From NCBI GenBank assembly GCA_037721555.1, contig JBBJOI010000001.1, forward strand, positions 124,001 through 188,000: a DNA stretch of 64,000 bases, given 5' to 3'. Origin of the DNA: Gaiellasilicea sp037721555 (GTDB lineage: Bacteria; Actinomycetota; Thermoleophilia; Gaiellales; Gaiellaceae). A model generated the notes under the pieces. That model saw only the letters and a program-made list of their open reading frames with translations. It was not told the origin of the DNA and searched no databases. Every line of letters begins with the position of its first letter. Position 1 is the first letter of the stretch. Positions 51,190 to 59,793 of the stretch are shown in pieces. Made by a program: the position numbers and the translations under genes.

Positions 51190-52719
51190 TCATGCGACCA
51201 GTACCGACTCTTCCTCGATGTTGAAGGACTTCTTGAACTTCGCGAGCTCCTCGTCGAGCTTCGCCGTCGTCTCGTCGCCGAGATCCTTCGTCTCGTCGAT
51301 CGCCGCGTAGACGGTCCCCTCGGTGCGTAGGTACTCGCGGAGCTCGTCCTGGAAGCGCGCCACCTGGGGAACGGGGATCTCGTCGAGGTGGCCGTTGATC
51401 CCGGCGTAGAGAGCAACGACCTGCTCCGCGTGGGGCCACGGCTGGTACTGCGGCTGGTTCAGTGTCGCGACCATGCGCTCGCCGCGCGCGAGCGTCGCCT
51501 GCGTCGCCTGGTCGAGCTCCGAGCCGAACTGCGAGAACGCCTCGAGCTCACGGTACTGGGCGAGCTCGAGCCGGAGCCGGCCCGCCACCTTCCGCATCGC
51601 CTTCGTCTGCGCCGAGCCGCCGACGCGCGACACCGAGGTGCCCACGTTGATCGCGGGGCGGATGCCCGAGTAGAAAAGATCGGCCTCGAGGAAGATCTGG
51701 CCGTCGGTGATCGAGATCACGTTCGTCGGGATGTAGGCAGCGATGTCGCCCGCCTGCGTCTCGATGATCGGGAGCGCGGTAAACGAGCCACCGCCGAGCT
51801 CGTCGTTCAGCTTGCACGCGCGCTCGAGCAGCCGCGAGTGGAGGTAGAAGACGTCGCCGGGGTATGCCTCGCGGCCCGGGGGACGGCGGAGTAGCAGCGA
51901 GAGCTGCCGGTACGCGTCGGCATGCTTCGACAGGTCGTCGTACACGATCAGCGCGTGCTTGCCGTTGTAGAGGAAGTACTCGCCCATCGCTGCACCGGCG
52001 AAGGGGGCCATCCACTTGATCGGCGCCGCCTCGTGCGCCGCAGCCGAGACGATGATCGTGTAGTCCATCGCCCCCACCTCCTTCAGGCGCTCGTAGACCT
52101 GCGCGACCGTCGAGCCCTTCTGACCGATCGCGACGTAGATGCAGACCACGTCCGTGTCCCGCTGGTTGATGATCGCGTCGATCGCGACCGCCGACTTACC
52201 GGTGCCCCGGTCGCCGATGATCAGCTCACGCTGGCCGCGGCCGACGTTCGTCATCGAGTCGATCGCCTTGACTCCGGTCTGCAGCGGCTCCTTCACCGGC
52301 TGGCGCTCGATGACGCCGGGCGCCTTGAACTCGAGCGGCCGTCGCTCGGACGTCTCGATCGACCCCGCACCGTCGAGCGGGTTGCCGAGCGGGTCGACGA
52401 CGCGCCCGAGGAGCGCGTCGCCGACCGGCACGCTGACGACGGAACCGGTGCGGCGGACAGGTTCGCCCTCCTTCACCTCCTGCCAGTCGCCGAAGAGCGC
52501 GACGCCGACGTTGTCCTCCTCGAGGTTGAACGCGATGCCGACGACGCCGTGCTCGAACTCGAGTCGCTCGAGCGCGATGCAGTTCTCGAGCCCGTGCACG
52601 CGGGCGATGCCGTCACCGATCTGGAGGACCGTGCCCACCTCGGCGAGGTCTGTCTGGACGTCGTAGTCCTCGATCCGGCTCTTCAGGATCGAGGTGATCT
52701 CTTCGGGGCGTAGCTTCAC
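51190..52719 (-). CDS. atpA: ATP synthase alpha subunit
   Basis: 509-residue non-catalytic F1 subunit. Walker A GDRGTGKS (169-176), the LRPEEITSILKSRIEDYD start, and GIRPAINVGTSVSRVGGSAQ are diagnostic. 65 bases separate it from atpG, including the imperfect inverted repeat around 51141-51177. Confidence 0.97.
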   Translation of the reverse strand: MKLRPEEITSILKSRIEDYDVQTDLAEVGTVLQIGDGIARVHGLENCIALERLEFEHGVVGIAFNLEEDNVGVALFGDWQEVKEGEPVRRTGSVVSVPVGDALLGRVVDPLGNPLDGAGSIETSERRPLEFKAPGVIERQPVKEPLQTGVKAIDSMTNVGRGQRELIIGDRGTGKSAVAIDAIINQRDTDVVCIYVAIGQKGSTVAQVYERLKEVGAMDYTIIVSAAAHEAAPIKWMAPFAGAAMGEYFLYNGKHALIVYDDLSKHADAYRQLSLLLRRPPGREAYPGDVFYLHSRLLERACKLNDELGGGSFTALPIIETQAGDIAAYIPTNVISITDGQIFLEADLFYSGIRPAINVGTSVSRVGGSAQTKAMRKVAGRLRLELAQYRELEAFSQFGSELDQATQATLARGERMVATLNQPQYQPWPHAEQVVALYAGINGHLDEIPVPQVARFQDELREYLRTEGTVYAAIDETKDLGDETTAKLDEELAKFKKSFNIEEESVLVA

Positions 52720-52759
52720 GTCAGCTCCTTAGCGGTTCTGGGATGAACAGTGGTGGCGC

Positions 52760-53398
52760 TCATGACGAGCTGCCGCTTGCGGGCAGACCGGAGCTCGGCC
52801 CGGCTGAGGGCTCGGAGCCGTTGTCGCGATCCGGGGCGTGCAGAGGGTCGACGGGGGAACGGTGGTCGCCCCCGTGCCGGAGTTCTTGTCGTAGTCGGTC
52901 GAGGCGGCCGCGCACGCTCGCGTCGACGCGCATGGTGCCGACCTGGAGGACGATGCCGCCGATGAGCTTCGGGTCGACGGCGCGGGTCGCCTCCACGCTT
53001 CGCCCGGATGCGGCCTCGATCTTCTTCACGATCGAGTCCGCCTCCTCGTCGCTGAGCTCGTACGCCGTGGTGAGCTCGACGTTGAGCCGCCTCTGTTCGG
53101 CCGCAACGAGTACGTCGAGCTCGCGGTAGATCTCTTCGATCTCCGCGGCGCGGCCCTTCTCGGCGACGAGAAGAACGAAGTTGTGGATGAGCTCGTCGGC
53201 TCCGCCGAGGATCTCCTCGAGCACTGCGGCCTTCGCCCGTGGCTCCAGCTCCGGGTTCTCGAGCAGGTTGCGCAGTTCGGGCACGCTGCCGATGGCCGCG
53301 GCGAAGTCCCCCAGCTCCTGGTGTACGACCTCGAGCTTCCCGCGTCCCTGCGCGGCCTGGAAGAGCGACCGCGCATACATGCGCTGCGAGACCGCCAC
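52760..53398 (-). CDS. atpH: ATP synthase delta subunit with C-terminal tail
   Basis: 212 residues. QRMYARSLFQAAQGRGKLEV and LRNLLENPELEPRAKAAVLE are typical, as is GGIVLQVGTMRVDASVRGRL near the normal end. About 35 further residues rich in Pro, Ser and Asp extend the protein beyond the usual finish. GTG 53398 or ATG 53380 is the start. It follows atpF by two bases. Confidence 0.9.
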   Translation of the reverse strand: MAVSQRMYARSLFQAAQGRGKLEVVHQELGDFAAAIGSVPELRNLLENPELEPRAKAAVLEEILGGADELIHNFVLLVAEKGRAAEIEEIYRELDVLVAAEQRRLNVELTTAYELSDEEADSIVKKIEAASGRSVEATRAVDPKLIGGIVLQVGTMRVDASVRGRLDRLRQELRHGGDHRSPVDPLHAPDRDNGSEPSAGPSSGLPASGSSS

Positions 53399-53400
53399 CT

Positions 53401-53946
53401 CTAGACCCGCTCGCGCTCCAGCGCGGAGAAGTCGAGATCGCCGATCGCGTCCTCGATCAACCTGCGGTGGTCGTCGCGGTCGAGCACCTTGCCCGTCACC
53501 TTGGCGGTCGCTGCGAGCGTGAGGTCGGCCACCTCGGCCCGGATCTGCTCGAGCGCACGAACGGTCTCCGCGTCGATCTGCTTGCGTGTGTCCTCGAGCC
53601 TGCGCTGGCGATCGACCTCGATCTCCTCCCGCGCGCGCTCCCGCTGGCCGTCGGCGACCCTGCGCGCCTCGGCGAGGATCTCCCCCGCCTCGCCCTTGGC
53701 CTGGCCGATCAGCGCCCGGTGTTCCTCGAGCAGCTTCCGCGCCTCGGCGCGCGCGCGCTCCGCCTCCTCGACCGAGTCCCGGATCCGCTTGCGCCGCTCG
53801 TCGATCGTCTTCTGGATCGGCCCGAACGCGAACTTTCGAAGAACGAAGAACGTGATCCCGAAGCAGACGAGCGTCCAGATCATCAGACCCGGAACGACGT
53901 CGATCAGCGGCGAGGCCGCAATGAGCGCTGTTAGAGCGTCGATCAT
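53401..53946 (-). CDS. atpF: ATP synthase b subunit
   Basis: 181-residue peripheral stalk: one N-terminal helix (VPGLMIWTLVCFGITFFVL) followed by a long charged coiled coil (SVEEAERARAEARKLLEEHR onward). Only one b gene is present. It follows atpE by three bases. Confidence 0.94.
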   Translation of the reverse strand: MIDALTALIAASPLIDVVPGLMIWTLVCFGITFFVLRKFAFGPIQKTIDERRKRIRDSVEEAERARAEARKLLEEHRALIGQAKGEAGEILAEARRVADGQRERAREEIEVDRQRRLEDTRKQIDAETVRALEQIRAEVADLTLAATAKVTGKVLDRDDHRRLIEDAIGDLDFSALERERV

Positions 53947-53949
53947 CGG

Positions 53950-54210
53950 CTAGACGAGGACGAAGGCGAGCAGGCCGCCGATCAGGCCGTAGAAGACGAC
54001 TGCCTCGGTGAGCGCGAAGCCGAGCCACTGGATGCCCTGGAGCTCGCCACGGAGCTCGGGCTGCCGGGCGACGGCCTGGATCATCGAGCCGAAGATGTTG
54101 CCGATGCCGATCCCGGCGCCGAGCGAGCCGAGACCGATGCCGAGCGCCAGTGCGATCGCCTTCCCGGCATCGACGTTCGAGGCGGCTTCCTGAGCGAGCA
54201 GATTGAACAT
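53950..54210 (-). CDS. atpE: ATP synthase c subunit
   Basis: 86-residue proteolipid of the rotor ring. Two helices flank the RQPE loop (49-52); the ion-binding carboxylate is Glu69 in FALTEAVVFYG. The first helix has the glycine-rich motif GIGLGSLGAGIGIG. The residues that make a sodium site (Gln in helix 1, Glu-Thr/Ser in helix 2) are not present, so proton use is expected. Confidence 0.96.
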   Translation of the reverse strand: MFNLLAQEAASNVDAGKAIALALGIGLGSLGAGIGIGNIFGSMIQAVARQPELRGELQGIQWLGFALTEAVVFYGLIGGLLAFVLV

Positions 54211-54298
54211 TGTCCTCCTTCTGGGATCCTGGTCGACGAGCTTTCGAGGGGTCTTAGCCGGTGGGCGCGGGCTCTGCCCGCGTCAACCTTGGCAGAAA

Positions 54299-55195
54299 TC
54301 AGTGCTCCGGCTCGATCGCCGAGCCGATGTAGATTGCGGAGAGGGCGGCGAAGATGAACGCCTGGATCGAGACGACGATGACGACCTCGAAGAGGTAGAA
54401 GAGCGTCGCGGCTCCGATCACGAATGGGGCGATGAACAGGTTGCCGAGCACGAAGATCAGGCCGATGAACGTGAGAATCAGCATGTGCCCGGCGAGCATG
54501 TTCGCGTACAGACGGACGCTGAGGCTGACGAGCCGCATGAACTGGCCGAGAATCTCGAGCGGCACGATCAGCGGATACATCACCTTCGGCACGTCCGGGA
54601 TCCAGCTCTTGAAGTACTTGACCGGGCCGTTGTAGCGGATCCCCTCGAAGTGGGTGAAGACGAAGGTCATGAAGGCGAGCGCGAGTGTGACCGAGATCGA
54701 CGAGGTCGCGGCGTAGAGCGCGAGCGTCGGCAGCTCCAGATCCGTCCCCGGCACGGTGAACTTCTCATTCGAGAGCGGTAGCGGGATGAACGAGATGATG
54801 TTGATCACCCAGATGAAGAGCATCAGCGTCGCCACGTACGGGAACCAGCGCCCGATCGCCTTGTGCGGGAGGCCCTGCTCGGCGACCTGCGTTTGGGCGA
54901 TGTCATAGACCATCTCGCCGACCGCCTGGCGGCGCCCGACCTCGTTCTTAGCGCCGATGCGGGCGCGCATCAGCAGGAGGCCGAGGCCGATCGTGCACGC
55001 CGTCCCGAGGAGCAGGTAGGCGACGGCCTTGTTGATCGAGAGGTCGAGCGGCCCGAGGTAGATCGGGATCCACTCGCCGATCTCGAAGTCGTGCTCCGGG
55101 TTGAACTCCTCCTCGCTCTCGGCGCCTTCGGCTCCGAAAGCGATAGCTGGCGCGAGAAGCGCGAGCGACATGACGGAGATCAGCGCGCGCTTCAT
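54299..55195 (-). CDS. atpB: ATP synthase a subunit
   Basis: 298 residues with the proton-channel arginine at 228 (SLSVRLYANMLAGH). A cleavable-looking signal (MKRALISVMSLALLAPAIAF followed by GAEG) and an acidic stretch precede the first channel helix, an extension seen in some bacterial a subunits. The ATG overlaps the atpI stop by 4 bases. 88 bases separate it from atpE. Confidence 0.95.
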   Translation of the reverse strand: MKRALISVMSLALLAPAIAFGAEGAESEEEFNPEHDFEIGEWIPIYLGPLDLSINKAVAYLLLGTACTIGLGLLLMRARIGAKNEVGRRQAVGEMVYDIAQTQVAEQGLPHKAIGRWFPYVATLMLFIWVINIISFIPLPLSNEKFTVPGTDLELPTLALYAATSSISVTLALAFMTFVFTHFEGIRYNGPVKYFKSWIPDVPKVMYPLIVPLEILGQFMRLVSLSVRLYANMLAGHMLILTFIGLIFVLGNLFIAPFVIGAATLFYLFEVVIVVSIQAFIFAALSAIYIGSAIEPEH

Positions 55196-55584
55196 CGTGC
55201 TGTCTCCCCTGAAAAATAGAGCGCGAGAGCGACGCCGAGCTCGAGCGTGTACGCCAGCGCGTAGAGCGCCACCACGGCGAGCGCGAGGCGCGCGTCCGAG
55301 GCCGCAAGCGCGACCACCACCACCATCACCGCAACCGCCCGGAAAGTCATGCCGAAGCCCACCACGCCAGAAGCTGCGAGGTTATCGGCACCGGGATTGA
55401 GCCGCGTCAGTAGGAGAGCCAGAAGGCGCGAGGCCGCCCAGACGACGGCCCCGATCAGCCAGCCTGCGAGCGGCCAGCCGGCGGCGAAGAACACCGGCAA
55501 CGCGAGGGCGATCAAGATCGCTCCGGCCAGGAGGGGCGGCAGCTGGCCCGGGATCGGCCGAGGAGTCGACAGGATGCCGCCCAT
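55192..55584 (-). CDS. ATP synthase I-like membrane protein
   Basis: 130 residues with four predicted helices (LLAGAILIALALPVFFAAGW through VALYALAYTLELGVALALYF). Position directly before atpB, with a 4-base overlap, and size match the AtpI group that helps c-ring assembly. Sequence identity is low by eye. ATG 55584 follows the preceding stop by two bases. Confidence 0.78.
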   Translation of the reverse strand: MGGILSTPRPIPGQLPPLLAGAILIALALPVFFAAGWPLAGWLIGAVVWAASRLLALLLTRLNPGADNLAASGVVGFGMTFRAVAVMVVVVALAASDARLALAVVALYALAYTLELGVALALYFSGETAR

Positions 55585-55586
55585 CG

Positions 55587-55790
55587 CTAGACCGCGTGGC
55601 CGTAGCGCTTGTAGGTCGAGAAGATGCCGGCGGGGATGCCGAGGATCGCGCCCGCGAGGAAGCCCCAGGCGAGCGATCCGGCGGCCCAGCCGATCAGCGC
55701 GGCGACGATCATCACGGCGGCAGTCGTCCCGATCAGGACGGAGCCGGCGCCTGCGAGGCTGAAGTTCGAGCGAGACGACGACGGCTCCAT
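55587..55790 (-). CDS. AtpI/ATPase_gene1-type small membrane protein
   Basis: 67 residues with two helices; SLAWGFLAGAILGIPAGIFS followed by TYKRYG resembles the second helix and tail of ATPase_gene1 proteins, which contribute to Mg/Ca transport or c-ring assembly in atp operons. ATG 55790 starts after a non-coding-looking stretch. First gene of the atp block. Confidence 0.75.
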   Translation of the reverse strand: MEPSSSRSNFSLAGAGSVLIGTTAAVMIVAALIGWAAGSLAWGFLAGAILGIPAGIFSTYKRYGHAV

Positions 55791-56100
55791 GCACGCGGAG
55801 CATACCAAAGCCCATGCCGACATTGTGACAGCGCAAATCCACTGCTTTGCAGGGAACACCGACACTTTGTACAGCTCCGGTGGTGGGCCTCGTCCTCCTG
55901 AGCGACGGCTGTCGCGCTCGCTTGGGCGGCGCGGGACGCTTCCGTCTCAGAGACGGATGGCAGCGGCGCTAGCAGCCGCCGACACGACGGGCAAGGTGGC
56001 CCGCGACGCATGGCCGGAAGCGGCGCTCCCGGTCTCAGAGACGAGTCGAGCGGCTGCTAGCAGACCGAACCGCGCGGGCGCAAGCGTCCTTTTAGAGACA
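55791..56100. promoter_or_regulatory. atp operon upstream region with two copies of a composite repeat
   Basis: A 310-base gap between the wecA-like stop and the first atp gene, without a credible ORF. Two units of about 32 bases, 88 bp apart, each contain the palindrome GTCTC-A-GAGAC (55944-55954 and 56032-56042), then AGCGGC and GCTAGCAG at nearly the same distance (55962-55975; 56049-56063). The first palindrome extends to a perfect 15 bp (CCGTCTC-A-GAGACGG, 55942-55956). A third, weaker GAGAC lies at 56094. They may be operators for atp or RNA structures of the wecA 3' end. Confidence 0.6.
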
Positions 56101-57219
56101 TCAGGCGCTCTTCTGCTCTCGCGCCTCCCGCTCCTGGCGCCGGATGCGGGGGTTCGCCAGCTTCACGATCTCGAGCAGGTAGACGACATAGACCGAGAAT
56201 CCGAGCGCGACGAGACCGATCGCCCCGGCCCACAGGGTCTCCCAGAGGTGCCAGTCACCGCCCTTGCGGAAGGGGATGAAGCGGGTGGCGAGTGCCGCCG
56301 CGGCCAGGGTGGCGCACCAGGCCCACATGGTCGCGGCTGCGCGCCGCTGGGTGAAGCCCCGCCGGAGGAAACGGTGGTGGAGGTGCGCCTGGTCAGCCAG
56401 GTACAGCTTCTCGCGGTTCTTCAAGCGTCGGGCGACGACGAACGACGTGTCCAGGATCGGCACCGCGAGCACCATGAGCGGGAGAAAGAGGACGATCGTG
56501 GACGCGGTCTTGAGCAGACCCTGGATCGATACGGCCGCCAGCACGAACCCGAGCACGAGCGCCCCCGAGTCGCCCATGAAGATCCGCGCGGGATAGAAGT
56601 TGTGGCGTAGGAAGCCGATGCACGCGCCGGCGACGACGGCCGAGAGAATGGCCGGATCGGGCTTGCCGAGCGACAGCGCGATCACGCAGAAGGTCGCACC
56701 GGCGATGCCGCAGACCCCGGCGGCCAGCCCGTCGAGACCGTCGAGGAAGTTGACCATGTTCATGATCGCGACGATCCAGACGATCGTCACCGGCACCCCC
56801 ACCCACTCCGGCAACTCCTGGATGCCGAGACCCGGGAACGTGAAGCGGTCGATCCAGACGCCAAACCACGTCGGGATAGCAGCGGCGATCACCTGGCCGA
56901 CGAGCTTCTGGGCCGCCGGCAGCCGCCGGAAGTCGTCGATGGCACCCACCGTCGTCGCCACTGCTGCGCCGAGCAGGACGCCGCGCGTCTCGCGTCCGAG
57001 ATCGAGGAACGCGAGCGCCGGGACGAAGATCCCGAAGAAGATCGCGAGCCCACCGAGGCGTGGCACCGGGTTCAGGTTCAGCCGGCGCCCCTCGGGCGCG
57101 TCGACGACCCCGAGCAGGCGCGCCATGCCACCCACCGCGGGTGTCAGCAGGATCACGATCAGCAGCGCCAACGCCGCCCCGTAGAGAACCTCCGGGTTGT
57201 CGCGCAACTCCTGCGGCAT
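56101..57219 (-). CDS. Undecaprenyl-phosphate GlcNAc-1-phosphate transferase (WecA/TagO/MraY superfamily)
   Basis: 372-residue polytopic enzyme that loads an amino-sugar phosphate onto undecaprenyl phosphate. Catalytic aspartate motifs GAIDDFRRLP, MNMVNFLDGLDGLAAG and FMGDSGALVLG are present, and HLHHRF marks the WecA-type histidine motif. About ten helices. It likely starts synthesis of a wall polymer that LCP ligases attach. ATG 57219; open frame upstream overlaps upp and is not coding. Confidence 0.9.
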   Translation of the reverse strand: MPQELRDNPEVLYGAALALLIVILLTPAVGGMARLLGVVDAPEGRRLNLNPVPRLGGLAIFFGIFVPALAFLDLGRETRGVLLGAAVATTVGAIDDFRRLPAAQKLVGQVIAAAIPTWFGVWIDRFTFPGLGIQELPEWVGVPVTIVWIVAIMNMVNFLDGLDGLAAGVCGIAGATFCVIALSLGKPDPAILSAVVAGACIGFLRHNFYPARIFMGDSGALVLGFVLAAVSIQGLLKTASTIVLFLPLMVLAVPILDTSFVVARRLKNREKLYLADQAHLHHRFLRRGFTQRRAAATMWAWCATLAAAALATRFIPFRKGGDWHLWETLWAGAIGLVALGFSVYVVYLLEIVKLANPRIRRQEREAREQKSA

Positions 57220-57227
57220 CGCTCGTC

Positions 57228-57875
57228 CTACTTCGTACCGTACAAGCGGTCGCCTGCGTCGCCGAGGCCGGGGACGATGTAGCCCCTCTCGTTCAGCTCG
57301 CGGTCGATGCCCGCGACGACAATCGCGACCTCGGGGTGGTCGCGATGGATCCGCTCGATCCCGATCGGAGTGGCGATCAGCGCGATCAGGCGCACCGAGC
57401 TCGCGCCGGCCGCCTTCACGAGCTCGACTGCAGCGGCGGTCGAGTTGCCGGTCGCGAGCATCGGATCGAGCAGGATCACGTCGCGGTCGGAGAGGTCGTC
57501 GGGGAGCTTCACGTAGTACTCCACCGGCTCCAGCGTCTCCTCGTTGCGGTAGAGACCGATGAAGCCCACGCGGGCGACCGGGATGAGCGAGAGCACCCCG
57601 TCGAGCATTCCCATCCCCGCGCGCAGGATCGGGCATACCGCCACCTTCTTGCCCGAGATCCGCTGGGCGGTCATCGCCTCGAGCGGCGTCTCGATCTCCG
57701 CGTCCTCGGTCGCCAGATGCTTCGTCGCCTCGTAGGTGAGCAACAGCGTGAGCTCGTTGACGAGCTGACGGAACCGGTGCGTATCGGTCGAGGTGTCGCG
57801 GAGCAGCCCGAGCTTGTGCTGGACGAGCGGATGCCTGACCTCCGTGACAGGCCCGGTGAGAACAGAACCGCTCAA
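57228..57875 (-). CDS. upp: Uracil phosphoribosyltransferase
   Basis: 215-residue pyrimidine-salvage enzyme that makes UMP from uracil and PRPP. The PRPP loop is VILLDPMLATGNSTAAAV, and YIVPGLGDAGDRLYGTK is the conserved uracil-binding end. TTG 57875 overlaps the glyA stop (TTGA) and gives the expected length; no ATG or GTG lies nearer. It lies between glyA and the wecA-like gene. Confidence 0.94.
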   Translation of the reverse strand: MSGSVLTGPVTEVRHPLVQHKLGLLRDTSTDTHRFRQLVNELTLLLTYEATKHLATEDAEIETPLEAMTAQRISGKKVAVCPILRAGMGMLDGVLSLIPVARVGFIGLYRNEETLEPVEYYVKLPDDLSDRDVILLDPMLATGNSTAAAVELVKAAGASSVRLIALIATPIGIERIHRDHPEVAIVVAGIDRELNERGYIVPGLGDAGDRLYGTK

Positions 57876-59164
57876 GACGCGTACGCCGTGTAACCGCGAA
57901 AACCCGGGTAGAGGGGCCGCTTGTCGCACAGCGCCTCCGCGCGCCGAGCAAGGGCCGAGACCTCATCGGAGCCGCCGAGCGCCCCGGCGATGATGCGTCC
58001 CACCTCGCGAAAGTCGTCCTCGTCGAAGCCGCGCATCGTCGCGGCGGGCGTGCCGATGCGAACACCGGAAGCGATCGTCGGCGGCCGCTCGTCGAAGGGC
58101 ACCGTGTTCCGGTTCACGGTCAGCTTGACCTCGTGGAGGCGTTCCTCGGCGTCCTTGCCCGTCCACTCGGTCTGCCGCAGGTCGAGCTGCAGCAAGTGCG
58201 TGTCCGTTCCGCCGGTCAGGACGTCGAGGCCGTTGGCAGTCAACTCCTCGGAGAGTGCGTCCGCGTTCGCGCGCACGTGTGTCTGGTACTCACGGAACGC
58301 CTCGGTGGCAGCAATCCGGAAGCAAGCCGCCTTCGCAGCGATCGCGTGCTCGAGTGGCCCGCCCTGCATCCCCGGGAAGACGGCGCGGTCGACCGCCTGC
58401 GCGTACTCCTCACGGCACAGCACGAAGCCGGCGCGCGGGCCTGCGAGCGTCTTGTGCGTCGTCGAGGTGACGATGTCGCAGTGCTCGATCGGGTTCGGGT
58501 GCAGACCCGCCGCGACGAGACCGGAGAAGTGCGCCATGTCGCACATCAGCAGGGCATCCACCTCGTCGGCGATGCGGCGGAACTCGGCCGTGTCGACGGT
58601 CCGTGGGTACGCGGAGCCGCCGCAGACGATCAGCCTCGGACGGTGCTCCTTCGCAAGATCGAGCACCTCGTCGTAGTCGACGACGTTGGTCTCCCGCGAG
58701 ACGCCGTAGTGCACGACCGTGTAGAGCCGCCCGGAGAAGTTGACCTTCAGGCCATGGGTCAGGTGGCCACCGTGGTCGAGCCTCAGTGCGAGGATCGGGT
58801 CCCCCGGCTGGAGCAGGGCGAAGTAGGCGGCCATGTTCGCCTGTGCGCCTGCATGCGGCTGCACATTTGCGTGCTCGGCGCCGAAGAGCGCTTTCGCTCG
58901 GTCGATTGCGAGCTGCTCGATCTCGTCGACGACCTCGCAGCCTCCGTAGTAGCGCTTGCCGGGATAGCCCTCGGCGTACTTGTTCGTGGGGACTGAGCCT
59001 ACGGCCTCGAGCACGCTCGGCCAGGTGAAGTTCTCGGATGCGATCAGCTCGATCTGGCTGCGTTGGCGGTCGAGCTCGCGCCCCAGCAGCTCTGCCATCT
59101 CGGGGTCGACGTCGGCAAGGCCTGCGGAGCGGAGGCGGTCGAGCGAGACTTGGGCGACGGCCAT
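57872..59164 (-). CDS. glyA: Serine hydroxymethyltransferase
   Basis: 430-residue PLP enzyme that interconverts serine and glycine with tetrahydrofolate. The PLP lysine is 238 in TSTTHKTLAGPRAG; IASENF (41-46) and YAEGYPGKRYYGG are diagnostic. ATG 59164 has GGAAGGAG seven bases upstream. Supplies methylene-THF that metH-linked metabolism uses. Confidence 0.96.
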   Translation of the reverse strand: MAVAQVSLDRLRSAGLADVDPEMAELLGRELDRQRSQIELIASENFTWPSVLEAVGSVPTNKYAEGYPGKRYYGGCEVVDEIEQLAIDRAKALFGAEHANVQPHAGAQANMAAYFALLQPGDPILALRLDHGGHLTHGLKVNFSGRLYTVVHYGVSRETNVVDYDEVLDLAKEHRPRLIVCGGSAYPRTVDTAEFRRIADEVDALLMCDMAHFSGLVAAGLHPNPIEHCDIVTSTTHKTLAGPRAGFVLCREEYAQAVDRAVFPGMQGGPLEHAIAAKAACFRIAATEAFREYQTHVRANADALSEELTANGLDVLTGGTDTHLLQLDLRQTEWTGKDAEERLHEVKLTVNRNTVPFDERPPTIASGVRIGTPAATMRGFDEDDFREVGRIIAGALGGSDEVSALARRAEALCDKRPLYPGFRGYTAYAS

Positions 59165-59196
59165 GGCGTGCTCCTTCCGAAGAGGTCGCCTCGATG

Positions 59197-59793
59197 CTAA
59201 AGGACAACGGCGGCGACCCGCAGCGCCTCCGCCGCGGAGACGGCCCCCTCGCGCAGCACCGACGGCTCAGCTCCCGTGAAGTCGATCACCGTCGAGGGCA
59301 GACCCGGCAGCGGCCCCCCATCGACGACCGCGTGCGCCGCCGCCTGCAGGACGGCCGGCACCTCGTCGAGCGTCGCGGGATCGGGACCGCCCGGGAGATT
59401 GGCGCTCGTCGCGACGTAGGCGCCAACGCGCTCGAGCAACTCGCGCGCCTGGCCGGCGAGCCGCGGCACCCTGACACCGATCGCCTCCGGACGAGACCCC
59501 GTCAGCCAGCGGTAGCGCTGCGCGGGGTTCGGCAGGACGAGCGTGTAGGGGCCGGGGAACAGCGCTCGCGCAAGGGTGCCGCTCCGCCCGCGCAACTCTG
59601 GCACGCACTCGAACAGGAGATCGAGGTCGGCTGCCACGATCGCTGTCGGCTGGAGCACGTCGCGGCCCTTCGCCCGGTACAGGCGTCGAGCCGCTTCCTC
59701 CCGATAGGGACTCGCCGCGAGGCCGTAGACGGTGTCGGTCGGCACGATCGCGAGCCGGCCGGACCTGATCGCAGCAACTGCCTCCTCGATCAT
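59197..59793 (-). CDS. tsaC: Threonylcarbamoyl-AMP synthase (Sua5/YrdC/TsaC)
   Basis: 198 residues. Makes the threonylcarbamoyl-AMP used for t6A37 of ANN-decoding tRNAs. RLAIVPTDTVYGLAA at the start, SGTLARALFPGPYTLVLP and YVATSANLPGGP are family motifs. No C-terminal Sua5 domain. It overlaps prmC by 4 bases, the usual coupling in the prfA-prmC-tsaC group. Confidence 0.93.
   Translation of the reverse strand: MIEEAVAAIRSGRLAIVPTDTVYGLAASPYREEAARRLYRAKGRDVLQPTAIVAADLDLLFECVPELRGRSGTLARALFPGPYTLVLPNPAQRYRWLTGSRPEAIGVRVPRLAGQARELLERVGAYVATSANLPGGPDPATLDEVPAVLQAAAHAVVDGGPLPGLPSTVIDFTGAEPSVLREGAVSAAEALRVAAVVL

Noticed and set aside
53950..54210. Sodium-dependent c ring
   Set aside because: The helix-1 Gln and helix-2 Glu-Ser/Thr ligand set is absent; only the proton-binding Glu69 is seen.
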